Made by a program: the position numbers and the translations under genes
The notes under the pieces: generated by a model
The model's database searches: none
What the model saw: the letters and a program-made list of their open reading frames with translations, nothing else
Told to the model about the DNA's origin: nothing
Source of the DNA: JANJUB01 sp964586225
GTDB lineage: Bacteria > Armatimonadota > Fimbriimonadia > Fimbriimonadales > Fimbriimonadaceae
Direction: 5' to 3'
NCBI GenBank assembly: GCA_964586225.1
Contig: CAZPHD010000009.1
Coordinates: forward strand, 8,036 to 72,035
Length of the DNA: 64,000 nt
Shown here: in pieces, positions 35,421 to 44,721 of the stretch
Position numbering within the stretch: the stretch's first letter is position 1
Layout of the letters: each line of letters starts with the position of its first letter

Positions 35421-37588
35421 GAAACACTTTAGGATTCATCATTTGTCTTGCCCTCAGCGGCATCGTATCCGCGAGCGGTGAAGACGACGGCCATCAGCAC
35501 GGTCCGGACGGGCGACACATCGTCACGACGGGTGCCGCTGGGGGTCAATCATCGTTCATTCTGAGCCACCACGATATGCGGGTCGAAGGCCCGGACGGGA
35601 AGTCGATTCTCAACGTGGTCGTGAACTCCACGATCAGTCAGAAGGATCGACCCAACGTTTCGATCCACACGGAGAAGAACGTTTATGAACCGGAGAACGA
35701 GGTGTATGGCTCGCATCTGACCTACTCCGAGCCCGGCGAGTATGTCCTCAAGCAGGATGTCGAGATGCCGGACGGCAAGAAGCTCGTGGTCGCGTTCCCG
35801 GTCTACGTTCCGGCGATCGCGGCCCCTGGCGAGGCGGCCGACGAGCACGCCCACGGCCCGAACTACATCGTGATCGGCGGGGGAATCCTTGCGGGCATCG
35901 TTGCACTGTTCTTGGCTTTCCGAATGGGTAAGAAGAGCGCAGCGGGCGCGCTGGCGCTGGTGTTAGTGGCGTCCTTGCTTCCGGCACCGGTGTTTGCCCA
36001 GGAAGACGAGGAGGGACACTTGCATGGCCCGGATGGTCGCCACATCGTGACGGAGACGACGGCGAAGGCGGCCGCAGGCTCCCAACTCCGCGCATACCCG
36101 ACGCCCGATCGGGGCGAGACCGCTACGCAAACGGTGGACGGAATCAAGTTCGTGTTATCGATCGAGAACGAAGAGATGCTTCCTGACCCGGGCCTGATTT
36201 CGGTTAGCGCTACTCAGGCGGACATCATCGGTCTGCAAACGGCGAAGGCGGAACTGTCGGCAAGTGCAACTGGTCTCCAAACGACCGGGCGGGTGAGCGC
36301 TAATCCGAACGGCGTCGTGAAGGTCAATGCCCGCGCGGGTGGGCGGATCACTCGGCTGGGTGCGCTACCCGGAACGGAGGTTCGAAAGGGACAGTTGCTC
36401 GCCGTGATCGAGAGTCCGGAACTAGCGGACGCGCAAGCGGCGATCCGCACGGCGACGGCGGAGTTGGCTCACGCGAAGGCGGGTGTTCAAGTCGCGCAAG
36501 CGGGAGTTTCGGCGGCGCGAGCCGAGACGGACATTGCCCAGCGCGAGCTGGCGCGGCAGAAGCGACTAGCGGCAGCCGGCGAGTTTGCCTCACCAACGCT
36601 CGAAGCGGCAAAGAACGCAGTCTCGGAAGCCGAGGCCAGGGCCAAGACCGTTCAAGCGGAAGTCGAGCGGCTGAAGTCGCTCTTAGCCCGACAGCAAGCC
36701 GGCGTCGCCAGCGGAGTCGTGGCCCAGAGAGAAGCGGATCTCACCGCGTCCGAACTGGTGGCGGCGCAAGCCGACCTTGCCGATCATACGGCGCAACTGC
36801 AGAATGCACGGACGGCGCTTGTGCGTGAAGAGTCGATCGCGCGGCAAGGACTGCGAAACGCAAAGGAAATCGATGCTGCGCAGGCCCGACTCGACTTGGC
36901 GACTAGCGCGATGCGGACCGCCCGAAGTCGGCATACGCAAGCGCTGGCCGATATTGCGCGGCTCAACAGTGCCATCCGGGTCGCTTTGGATCAAGTGAGG
37001 CTGTTGGGCGGCGGGCCTGGCGGCGGGAACCAGATCACACTGACCGCACCGATTGACGCCGAGGTCGAGCATCGCTTTGTTACGCTCGGGCAAACGGTGG
37101 CGACGGGCGAGTTGCTCTATGACTTGTTGAACGCCGATCTGGTGTGGATCATGGCTGAAGTCTACGAGAAGGACATACCCATGGTTCGAGTCGGACAGCG
37201 CATGGAGGTCGTCGCGGATGCATATCCCGATCGGGTCTACGAGGGTCGGGTTGCGTTTATTCACAACGAAGTCAATCCGCAGTCGCGCACGACGCAAGTG
37301 CGGGTGGTCATCGAGAACGCGGGCGAGCGACTCAAGCAAGACATGTTTGTGCGGGTCGTGTTGGGCACGGGAGACGAGCAACTTGTCACTGTGCCGACCT
37401 CGGCCGTTCAGCGCAAGGAGGGCCTCGACTACGTCTTCGTTCAAGAAAAGGAAGGCGTGTATCGTCAGACGCTCGTGCACGTGCTGAAGGCGGTGGGTAA
37501 CCGCTCGGTGGTGAAGGGAGTCGAGGCTGGTCGCGTGGTCGCGACGAGTGGATCGTATCAACTTCTGAGCTTGGGAGGTGGGCAATGA
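35417..37588 (+). CDS. RND periplasmic adaptor with His-rich N-terminal extension (CzcB-like)
   Basis: A 723-residue membrane-fusion protein, about 300 longer than usual. Residues 1-20 are a signal peptide; about 150-170 is a TM segment (YIVIGGGILAGIVALFLAF) and about 175-195 a second signal-like stretch ending VFAQ. Both signals are followed by a near-identical motif, G-H-x-H-G-P-D-G-R-H-I-V. The rest (from about 255) is the standard adaptor: barrel-sandwich, long coiled-coil hairpin and beta-barrel (LVWIMAEVYEKDIPMVR). It links the inner pump to the outer channel. The structure suggests fusion of a metal-binding protein to the adaptor. Confidence 0.88.
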   Translation: MRNTLGFIICLALSGIVSASGEDDGHQHGPDGRHIVTTGAAGGQSSFILSHHDMRVEGPDGKSILNVVVNSTISQKDRPNVSIHTEKNVYEPENEVYGSHLTYSEPGEYVLKQDVEMPDGKKLVVAFPVYVPAIAAPGEAADEHAHGPNYIVIGGGILAGIVALFLAFRMGKKSAAGALALVLVASLLPAPVFAQEDEEGHLHGPDGRHIVTETTAKAAAGSQLRAYPTPDRGETATQTVDGIKFVLSIENEEMLPDPGLISVSATQADIIGLQTAKAELSASATGLQTTGRVSANPNGVVKVNARAGGRITRLGALPGTEVRKGQLLAVIESPELADAQAAIRTATAELAHAKAGVQVAQAGVSAARAETDIAQRELARQKRLAAAGEFASPTLEAAKNAVSEAEARAKTVQAEVERLKSLLARQQAGVASGVVAQREADLTASELVAAQADLADHTAQLQNARTALVREESIARQGLRNAKEIDAAQARLDLATSAMRTARSRHTQALADIARLNSAIRVALDQVRLLGGGPGGGNQITLTAPIDAEVEHRFVTLGQTVATGELLYDLLNADLVWIMAEVYEKDIPMVRVGQRMEVVADAYPDRVYEGRVAFIHNEVNPQSRTTQVRVVIENAGERLKQDMFVRVVLGTGDEQLVTVPTSAVQRKEGLDYVFVQEKEGVYRQTLVHVLKAVGNRSVVKGVEAGRVVATSGSYQLLSLGGGQ

Positions 37589-37983
37589 CCACGCTCGCTC
37601 TCATTTGCCTTTGCATGACGGCAATGCCGGACACGCAAGCTGAGCTCCGCACGCGCTATGCCGAGTGGGATCACGCTTACTTTGCGCGGGATGTCAAGCG
37701 CTTGGCCGGCATGCTTGACGCGGAGTTTCGACTGGTCGGCCACAGCGGTCGCGTCACTTCGCGCAAGGACTACGTGGCTTCGCTTTGGAAGGGAGAGTTG
37801 ACGCTCCGCTACGAGACGACGTTGCTGAAGGTTGAGCCTCGGGCGGGCCAGGCGATTGCGTGGACGCGCGAGGTGAGTCAGGTCTCTGGTCAGCCGGCCC
37901 ACACACACCGCTACCGTGACACGTGGGTGCGGCGTGAGGGCCATTGGAAGCTCCTTGAGAGCAAGACGGTTGGAGAAGACTGA
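37585..37983 (+). CDS. NTF2-like (SnoaL/DUF4440) protein
   Basis: A 132-residue protein with the NTF2 cone-fold pattern: EWDHAYFARDVKRLAGMLDAEFRLVGHSG, then strands and R-D-T-W-V-R-R-E-G-H-W-K-L-L at the end. A short hydrophobic N-terminus may be a signal peptide. It is overlapped at both ends by the adaptor and pump genes (4-nt and 1-nt overlaps), so it is part of the efflux operon; its role there is unknown. Confidence 0.75.
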   Translation: MTTLALICLCMTAMPDTQAELRTRYAEWDHAYFARDVKRLAGMLDAEFRLVGHSGRVTSRKDYVASLWKGELTLRYETTLLKVEPRAGQAIAWTREVSQVSGQPAHTHRYRDTWVRREGHWKLLESKTVGED

Positions 37984-40900
37984 TGCTCAACCGCCTAATT
38001 CAAGCTAGCCTCCACAATCGGTGGCTCGTGGTGACCCTGACCGCGATGCTCATCGTTTTCGGTATCGCAACCATTCCGCGGATGGACGTGGACGTGTTGC
38101 CTAACCTCAACCGGCCGGTCGTGACGATCATGACCGAGGCCCACGGCATGGCACCGGAGGAGACCGAGTCCCTCGTCAGCTTCCCCATCGAAACGATGAT
38201 GAATGGTGCGACCGGCGTCCAACGGGTACGGTCGGCTTCAAGCGCGGGCTTCAGCATCGTGTTCGTTGAGTTCGACTGGAACACGGACATCTATCGGGCG
38301 CGGCAGATCGTGAACGAAAAGCTCCAGTTGGCGCAAGCTCGATTGCCGGAGGGCTCAGTGGCGTCGCTTGCGCCCATCAGCTCAATCATGGGCGAGATCA
38401 TGCTGGTCGCGGTGAGCAGCAAGTCGGGTGAAACCGAGCCGATCGAGGTGCGCTCGATCGCTGATTTCGTGATTCGGCCGCGGCTTCTTGCCGTGCCGGG
38501 AGTATCGCAGGTCGTGCCGATTGGCGGGGGCACCAAGCAGTATCAAGTGCTCACCGACCCGGCCCGGCTAAAACAGTACGGGGTGACGCTCGACGAGCTA
38601 CTTGAGGCCGCCCGGGAGAGCAACACGAACGCGGGCGGTGGATTCTTCCAGGAACCCAATCGCGAGGCCGTCATCCGCATTTTGGGTCGTGTTCGTGACC
38701 TCGAGGACATCGAGAATACGCCGATCAAGTCGGTCAACGGCGTTCCGCTCACGATAGGTCAGGTCGCCGAAGTTGTGTTTGCAAAGGGTGCGCCTCGGGG
38801 AGATGGCAGCGTCAACGGTGATCCCGCCGTGATTCTCTCGATTCAGAAGCAGCCTGATGCCAACACGCTCGAACTCACCCGACAAATCGACCGCGCCTTG
38901 GACGAGATCACGGCGACTTTGCCCGATGACGTCGTGCTCAACCGGGACCTGTTCCAGCAAAAGCACTTCATCGAAACATCGGTCACGAACGTTGAGAAGG
39001 CACTGGTGGAAGCGGGTGTGATCGTGCTGATCGTGATCCTCGCGTTCCTCATGAACGTGAGGGCAACTTTCATCTCACTGATCTCGATCCCGGTTTCCTT
39101 CATTCTCACGCTCTTGTTGCTCAATCGGTTTGGCATCAGCATCAATACGATGACCTTGGGCGGCCTGGCGATTGCGATTGGGTTGGTCGTCGATGACAGC
39201 ATCGTTGATGTTGAGAACGTGTTCCGGAGATTGCGCGAGAATGCGGCGCGGGCCGTGCCAGAGCCGATGCTCCGGGTCGTCTATGGGGCGAGCGCGGAGA
39301 TCCGAAACAGCATCGTCTACGCAACCCTGATCATCGTGCTCGTGTTCGTTCCGTTGCTGTCTCTGGAAGGCATGGAAGGCCGCGTGTTCTTGCCGCTCGG
39401 GCTGGCGTTCATCTTCTCGATGATCGCGTCGCTGCTCGTGTCCTTGACGTTGACGCCCGCCCTTTGCGCCTTGCTCTTGGGGCGGATCTCGTCGAAGCAA
39501 CACGGGGACTCAAAGCTCGTCACGCTCTTGAAGCGACTGAACGCGCCGGCGGTGACCTTCTCGATGCGCCATCCGTGGCTCATCATCGGGGCCACCCTCG
39601 CGATGTCCTTGGTGGCGGTCGCGGTGTTGCCTCTGCTGGGGCGGGAGTTCTTGCCCAAGTTCAACGAGGGGTCGCTCGCCCTCAGCGTCATTCTGCCCCC
39701 CGGCACCAGCCTGGAAGAGAGCAATCGCATCGGCAGGATCATCGAGCAGACCGCGCTGTCGGTGCCCGAGGTCACGCATATTGGGCGCCGCACGGGCCGG
39801 GCGGAGATGGACGAGCACGCCGAGGGCGTGAACTACTCCGAAGTCGACGTCGGCCTCAAGGTCGGAAAGCGGGGAATGGACGGGGCGACGGAAGAGCTCC
39901 GCGCCAAGATCGGCAACATTCCCGGTGTCTATGTGGCGTTCGGGCAGCCGATCTCGCACCGACTGGACCATCTCTCGTCGGGCGTACGAGCGGCGCTTGC
40001 CGTCAAGGTGTTTGGCCCCGATTTGCATGAACTGCGACGGATGGCGCAACAAATTGAGCGAGAGATGACCGCGGTCGGTGGAATTGTCGATCTGCAGGTC
40101 GAGCCTCAAGTTGAAGTCCCGCAAATCAACATCGAGATCGACCGCGTGGCGGCAGCTCGGTACGGCTTGACTCCCTACGAGCTCGCTGAGAACCTCGAAG
40201 TCGGACTGGGCGGGCACACCGTATCGCAAGTCTTGCAGGGTCAACAGACGTTCGACCTCGTCGTGTGGTTCACGCCGGAGGCGCGAAACAACCTCGATGT
40301 GATCGGTTCAACACTCGTGAATACGCCGAGCGGCCACCGCATCCCGCTGTCCCAGTTGGCCAAGGTCAAGCGCGACTCAGGTCCTAACACGATCAACCGC
40401 GAGAATGTCTCGCGGCGAATCGTGGTCCAGGCCAACGTCGAGGGTCGTGACCTGAACAGCGTGGTCACCGAGGTGCAGCAACGACTGCGCCCCGTTAAGG
40501 CGGAGTGGCCTCGTGGCTACTATGTGGAGTTCGGTGGGCAGTTCCAGAGTCAGCAAAGTGCGATGTCGCGGATCCTCGTGATCGGGATGTTCACGGTCGT
40601 AGGCATCTTCATGGTGCTCAATCAGGCGCTGAAGTCATGGCGTATGGCGCTGCAGGTGATGGTCAACCTACCCTTGGCCCTTGTGGGCGGTGTACTTGCG
40701 GTTTATCTGACGGGAGGCGTGTTGTCGGTGGCGTCGATGGTCGGCTTCATTACGCTGTTCGGGATTGCCACGCGGAACGGCATAATGATGCTTTCGCACT
40801 ACGTGCATCTGATGTCGGTTGAAGGGATGCCGTTTGGCAAGGAGATAATTCTGCGAGGCACGCTCGAACGGCTCTCGCCGGTGCTCATGACGGCACTTGC

Positions 40901-41087
40901 AGCGGCCCTCGGGTTGTTGCCGCTGGCGATTTCGCAGGGCGAACCCGGCAAGGAACTGCTTCAGCCGATTGCGGTCGTGATCTTGGGTGGGCTGGTTTCA
41001 AGCACGTTGCTTGACCAGATCGTCACGCCGGCCTTGTTCTGGCTGGTGGGTCGACGGGAGTTTGAATCGGCTCCTGCTGAACTGTAA
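37983..41087 (+). CDS. czcA: Heavy-metal RND efflux pump (CzcA/CusA family)
   Basis: A 1,034-residue inner-membrane proton-driven transporter with twelve TM helices and two large periplasmic loops. TM4 reads A-I-G-L-V-V-D-D-S-I-V-D-V-E-N: the positions that are Asp-Asp-Glu in CzcA are Ala-Asp-Glu here, as in the Cu/Ag-type CusA subgroup, so monovalent metal export is possible. TM region FITLFGIATRNGIMMLSHYVHLM is typical of HME pumps. Together with the outer-membrane and adaptor genes it forms a tripartite pump. The metal should be treated as undetermined. Confidence 0.92.
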   Translation: MLNRLIQASLHNRWLVVTLTAMLIVFGIATIPRMDVDVLPNLNRPVVTIMTEAHGMAPEETESLVSFPIETMMNGATGVQRVRSASSAGFSIVFVEFDWNTDIYRARQIVNEKLQLAQARLPEGSVASLAPISSIMGEIMLVAVSSKSGETEPIEVRSIADFVIRPRLLAVPGVSQVVPIGGGTKQYQVLTDPARLKQYGVTLDELLEAARESNTNAGGGFFQEPNREAVIRILGRVRDLEDIENTPIKSVNGVPLTIGQVAEVVFAKGAPRGDGSVNGDPAVILSIQKQPDANTLELTRQIDRALDEITATLPDDVVLNRDLFQQKHFIETSVTNVEKALVEAGVIVLIVILAFLMNVRATFISLISIPVSFILTLLLLNRFGISINTMTLGGLAIAIGLVVDDSIVDVENVFRRLRENAARAVPEPMLRVVYGASAEIRNSIVYATLIIVLVFVPLLSLEGMEGRVFLPLGLAFIFSMIASLLVSLTLTPALCALLLGRISSKQHGDSKLVTLLKRLNAPAVTFSMRHPWLIIGATLAMSLVAVAVLPLLGREFLPKFNEGSLALSVILPPGTSLEESNRIGRIIEQTALSVPEVTHIGRRTGRAEMDEHAEGVNYSEVDVGLKVGKRGMDGATEELRAKIGNIPGVYVAFGQPISHRLDHLSSGVRAALAVKVFGPDLHELRRMAQQIEREMTAVGGIVDLQVEPQVEVPQINIEIDRVAAARYGLTPYELAENLEVGLGGHTVSQVLQGQQTFDLVVWFTPEARNNLDVIGSTLVNTPSGHRIPLSQLAKVKRDSGPNTINRENVSRRIVVQANVEGRDLNSVVTEVQQRLRPVKAEWPRGYYVEFGGQFQSQQSAMSRILVIGMFTVVGIFMVLNQALKSWRMALQVMVNLPLALVGGVLAVYLTGGVLSVASMVGFITLFGIATRNGIMMLSHYVHLMSVEGMPFGKEIILRGTLERLSPVLMTALAAALGLLPLAISQGEPGKELLQPIAVVILGGLVSSTLLDQIVTPALFWLVGRREFESAPAEL

Positions 41088-41155
41088 GTCGGCCGTAGAA
41101 CGGTCTCGCCGAATGCTCGGCGGGACCGTACTGGCCGCCGGTAACCTCAGGGACC

Positions 41156-41509
41156 ATGCCTCACTTGAAGCTCGATGCCACCCGCAACGTCCTCGAACTT
41201 GATGAGGTGCCGCAGATCCTTGGCGAGTTGGTGGTGGAGTTGTGTCGGCATGAGACGATGGACGCCGCCAGCGTGAAGGCGTACTTCCGCGAGCATAGCG
41301 TGTGGGCGATGGGGGAAGGGGCGCGCAGGGGTTTTGTCCACCTGGAGGTAGCGCTGCTTGATGGGCGACCGGTGGAGTTGAAGCGGGCGATCGCCGAGGG
41401 GATTCGCGGCGTGATTGAGCGGTGCTTTGCTCGGTCTCTGGCGGCGGGGCTAGTCGGGGTTACCATCGAGGTCCGCGACATGGACCGGGCGACGTACGTG
41501 AAGTTCTGA
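41156..41509 (+). CDS. 5-carboxymethyl-2-hydroxymuconate isomerase-like protein
   Basis: A 117-residue tautomerase-fold protein of the CHMI type: it begins M-P-H-L, giving the catalytic N-terminal proline after Met removal, and has the length and strand pattern of the family (ELCRHETMDAASVKAYF; FVHLEVALLDGRPVELKRAIAE). CHMI acts in homoprotocatechuate breakdown. No other gene of that pathway is nearby, so a different tautomerase role is possible. Confidence 0.75.
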   Translation: MPHLKLDATRNVLELDEVPQILGELVVELCRHETMDAASVKAYFREHSVWAMGEGARRGFVHLEVALLDGRPVELKRAIAEGIRGVIERCFARSLAAGLVGVTIEVRDMDRATYVKF

Positions 41510-41515
41510 GCTTGT

Positions 41516-41543
41516 CCGCGGGCACGATACATCCCGCGGCTAC
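41516..41543. repeat. REP-like palindrome, family B (copy 2)
   Basis: 28 bp with CCGCGGG mirrored by CCCGCGG, matching 32979-33006 at 25 of 28 bases. Confidence 0.7.
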
Positions 41544-41595
41544 AGGGAGTAATGCGTCCCGTGGCGGAGGAAGTATGGTGTATCGACGCGCGGGA

Positions 41596-41601
41596 TAGAA
41601 T
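41596..41601 (+). promoter_or_regulatory. -10 box, second PhyH-like gene (leaderless)
   Basis: TAGAAT, 6 nt before the ATG at 41608. Confidence 0.6.
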
Positions 41602-41607
41602 GAGCCC

Positions 41608-42411
41608 ATGTCGCTCGACACGTCGTACGTGCTCTCTCCGGATGCGATCCAGACCTACCAATCCAACGGCCATATTCTCCTTCGCGGGTTGGCGAGTCCC
41701 GATGAGCTCGCCCCCTATCGCGAGTTGATCCGGGCCGAGACGAATGAGGCGGCCAAGAACTATGCTCCGCTCGCCGAACGCGGCACCTATGGCAAGGCGT
41801 TCATCCAGCACTGCAACCTGTGGGTGCGCGACCCCCGCATCGCCGAGTTTGTCCTCGCCAAGCGGTTCGCCAAGGTAGCGGCCGACCTGATGGGCGTGCC
41901 CGGCGTGCGCCTCTACCACGACCAAGCCCTCTACAAGGAACCGGGCGGCGGGCCGACGCCGTGGCATCAGGACCAGCAGTATTGGCCGCTCGACGGCGTG
42001 AAGTGCGTGACGATGTGGATGCCGCTGGTGGATGTGTCGGCAGACATGGGCACGATGCGGTTCGCCTCGGGGTCGCAGGGGCTGGGCTACCTCGGGCCGA
42101 TGGATATCTCGGACGACTCGGAAGTGCATCTGGCGCGGCTGGTCGAAGAGAAGGGATACGTGGTGACGCCTTCGCCGGATATGAGCGCGGGGGATGCGAC
42201 GTTCCACGACGGCTGGTGCATCCACGGCGCGCCGGGCAACTCGAGCGCGGATCAAATGCGCGAGGTCATGACGATCATCTACTTCGAGGACGGCGCGGTG
42301 ATCTCCGAACCGGACAGCGACTCGCGCCGGAATGACTTGGCGTCGTGGTTCCCCGGACAGCACCCCGGCGAGTTGGCGGCGTCGGAGATCAACCCGGTGG
42401 TTTGGCCCTAA
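41608..42411 (+). CDS. Phytanoyl-CoA dioxygenase family protein
   Basis: A 267-residue Fe(II)/2-oxoglutarate oxygenase. H-x-D appears in WHQDQQYWPLDG, the distal His in GWCIHGAPGNSS and the 2-oxoglutarate Arg just after (MREVMTIIYF). It is longer and only distantly like the PhyH protein at 31820-32575. Its substrate is unknown; family members hydroxylate lipids, antibiotics or ectoine-like solutes. It has its own leaderless-type promoter. Confidence 0.87.
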   Translation: MSLDTSYVLSPDAIQTYQSNGHILLRGLASPDELAPYRELIRAETNEAAKNYAPLAERGTYGKAFIQHCNLWVRDPRIAEFVLAKRFAKVAADLMGVPGVRLYHDQALYKEPGGGPTPWHQDQQYWPLDGVKCVTMWMPLVDVSADMGTMRFASGSQGLGYLGPMDISDDSEVHLARLVEEKGYVVTPSPDMSAGDATFHDGWCIHGAPGNSSADQMREVMTIIYFEDGAVISEPDSDSRRNDLASWFPGQHPGELAASEINPVVWP

Positions 42412-42445
42412 GAACGCCTGTAATGCCCATGTAATGGTCGCCTCG

Positions 42446-42451
42446 TAGACT
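42446..42451 (+). promoter_or_regulatory. -10 box, large lipoprotein (leaderless)
   Basis: TAGACT, 6 nt before the ATG at 42458. Confidence 0.55.
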
Positions 42452-42457
42452 CAACGC

Positions 42458-44653
42458 ATGAGAATGCGAGTTCAGTGGCTGGTTGGGGCGGTCGGCGCCC
42501 TCGTGATTGCGGCGTGTGGTGGCTCCGGCGGAGTTGCCTCAAGCAATAGCGGCGGCGGGGGAGGCGGCGGGGGCGGAGCGGCCTCGGCCAACGTCAATGT
42601 CGTCTTGCCAGCGGGCGTGGGTGCTTCGACAGCGACCCTCGTCACGGGAATCGCCGACGTTCCTGTGGGAACTTCAACCCAAACCGTCCAAATCAACTCC
42701 GGCGGCCCCACCCTGGCCACCGTGATTGATACCGCGACGGGCAAGCTCCTGTCGCTTGGCGTGATCAGTCCGGACGGGACTACACAAACGCTGGACGCCG
42801 AGAACGCCGCCACTGCGCTCCTCATGATCGCGACCGGCGTCGCGAGCGAACACGGCACAAGACGCGCCGACGTGGTCGCTCAGATCAAAGCCGCCCCCGC
42901 GACCAAGACCTTGGCCACAAAGCTGACTGAAGCGTGGACCAGCAACAAGTTCGCCCTCGAAGAGCCGACACCTGATCTGAAGACCGCAATCGAAACGGCC
43001 GCCGGAAGCGTTTCGGCCAGCATGCGGCGTCCTTCGAGGCCCGGCGACACCATCCAGACCAACGAGTTCACGACCAAGCTCAACCTCACCGTGCGCAACG
43101 TCGACGGCGACCAAAGCCAGTTCCGCATGTTCGTGGCCAACAACAACCCGGCCCCGAATGGCGCCTACGGCCTATCGAGCTTCACCACGAAGCCGGCGAT
43201 CGCATTTCAGTACAAGACCAGCGTCAATGGCGATGTCTTGCCCACCCCCGAACCGCTTGGCGGTCCGACTGACGTGCCGTTTCTGACGCAATACACTCTC
43301 GGCGGGAGCGTTCGTGCGAAGGACTTCACCCACGACGTGCCTGCGGATGTCGAGAGCATCAAGTATTGGACCGTATTGCTCAGCCCGACTTTCGATGTTC
43401 AAGACCACCCGGACATGAACAGCCCGTATTGGGCATCGGAGGTTGGCAAGTGGCGGACGGCGCTCGCCGATCTGCGCCAACTTGCCCTGCTTCGCGTGTT
43501 CGGCGAGATCATGCTTGACCTCACCGGCGCGGGTGGGCAACCCTTCACGTTAGATCAGCTCAAACAGACGATTCCCGGCCTCACCGCCGCGTCGGCAGAC
43601 ATGGCGACCGCGGTCGGCTACGGCAAGCTTGAGACCGGCGCGCTTTCAACACTCGACGTTCTGCTGAGTGGAGCCGCCGGAAACGACGCAACGGCGGCTA
43701 AGGTGCTGGATGCCCTGCGCCCCATTGCCGGGTTCAACGCCCAGTATCTGACCCTTCAAAATCTGAGCCCGAACCGCGTCAAGGCGCTCCGTGCGGCCCT
43801 CCGAATCTACGCGACCCTCGGGCTGAGCAAGCCACTCGGCCAGTACGGTGTCACCGTTCGCGAACTCGTGACCGGCGCGCGTATGACCAACTTCGAGGCC
43901 ACCTACTCGAGAGGCAAGCTCACCCTGACCCCCAATGCTGGCCAGTTCATCCGGGGCGGCACGATTGGCGTCGCCGCGCTCCTACGCGGCATCACGCCCG
44001 CCGATGAGCCGTCTTTCGTCTGGCGAGTCAAGGGCTCGAACGGCCCCGTCACCTTAAAAACGAGCGATGGCCAATCGGGCACGGAGATCACGACCACGGT
44101 GGATCGCGTCAACGTCCACACGACCGGCAGCACGCAAGAGTTCATCGACATCGAATGCGAACTGTGGGCCAAGAATGCCCAGGGACAACGCGTCAAGATG
44201 GCGACCGAGACCGCGAACTTCGACGAGACGGGGACGCTCACGCAACAGAAGCTGTTTTACGCCGTGCGCGCGAACAATCACACCTACTACTGGGTTGCCG
44301 TTCTTCCCAAGGAGCAGATTGGCAAGAACCGGTGGAAGGGAGGCCAATACCGAGCGCGCATCTTCAAGAACGGCGATCCGAAGTATCTCTTCTACTTCAC
44401 CGTGCCGGAGTTTGTTGGGCTGCCCAACAACCTGTCCACCGATCCGCGATCCACCATCGCGTGGCTCCAGCCGGACAACATTTCAAACCCCGTCTATACC
44501 GCCCATGACCTGGGCGACCGGCTGATGTTCGTTGCGGCGCACTTTTACGTGGACCCGACCGTACACACCCAGGAGCAGATCGACTGGGCGTACGGACAAG
44601 CGCGCGATGAGGCCCTCGCAACCACCATTGTGGCCTGGCGACAGGGCGACTGA
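42458..44653 (+). CDS. Large secreted lipoprotein of unknown function
   Basis: A 731-residue protein with a lipoprotein signal (MRMRVQWLVGAVGALVIAAC), a Gly/Ser linker with nine consecutive Gly, and a long mature region without recognised domains. A segment with ASTATLVTGIADVPVGTS looks like a carboxypeptidase-regulatory or Ig-like beta-domain; about residues 495-580 may be another beta-sandwich. The C-terminus is rich in aromatic residues. It is followed by a strong hairpin. Confidence 0.6.
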   Translation: MRMRVQWLVGAVGALVIAACGGSGGVASSNSGGGGGGGGGAASANVNVVLPAGVGASTATLVTGIADVPVGTSTQTVQINSGGPTLATVIDTATGKLLSLGVISPDGTTQTLDAENAATALLMIATGVASEHGTRRADVVAQIKAAPATKTLATKLTEAWTSNKFALEEPTPDLKTAIETAAGSVSASMRRPSRPGDTIQTNEFTTKLNLTVRNVDGDQSQFRMFVANNNPAPNGAYGLSSFTTKPAIAFQYKTSVNGDVLPTPEPLGGPTDVPFLTQYTLGGSVRAKDFTHDVPADVESIKYWTVLLSPTFDVQDHPDMNSPYWASEVGKWRTALADLRQLALLRVFGEIMLDLTGAGGQPFTLDQLKQTIPGLTAASADMATAVGYGKLETGALSTLDVLLSGAAGNDATAAKVLDALRPIAGFNAQYLTLQNLSPNRVKALRAALRIYATLGLSKPLGQYGVTVRELVTGARMTNFEATYSRGKLTLTPNAGQFIRGGTIGVAALLRGITPADEPSFVWRVKGSNGPVTLKTSDGQSGTEITTTVDRVNVHTTGSTQEFIDIECELWAKNAQGQRVKMATETANFDETGTLTQQKLFYAVRANNHTYYWVAVLPKEQIGKNRWKGGQYRARIFKNGDPKYLFYFTVPEFVGLPNNLSTDPRSTIAWLQPDNISNPVYTAHDLGDRLMFVAAHFYVDPTVHTQEQIDWAYGQARDEALATTIVAWRQGD

Positions 44654-44658
44654 GCATC

Positions 44659-44689
44659 CGCGGATTTCAAGTCCAACTTGAAATCCGCG
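44659..44689 (+). terminator. Hairpin terminator candidate
   Basis: A perfect 13-bp stem (CGCGGATTTCAAG/CTTGAAATCCGCG) with a 5-nt loop, 6 bp after the lipoprotein stop. No T tract follows. Confidence 0.65.
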
Positions 44690-44721
44690 CTCAATTGCCC
44701 CCCTCATCCGTCGCATTGATC

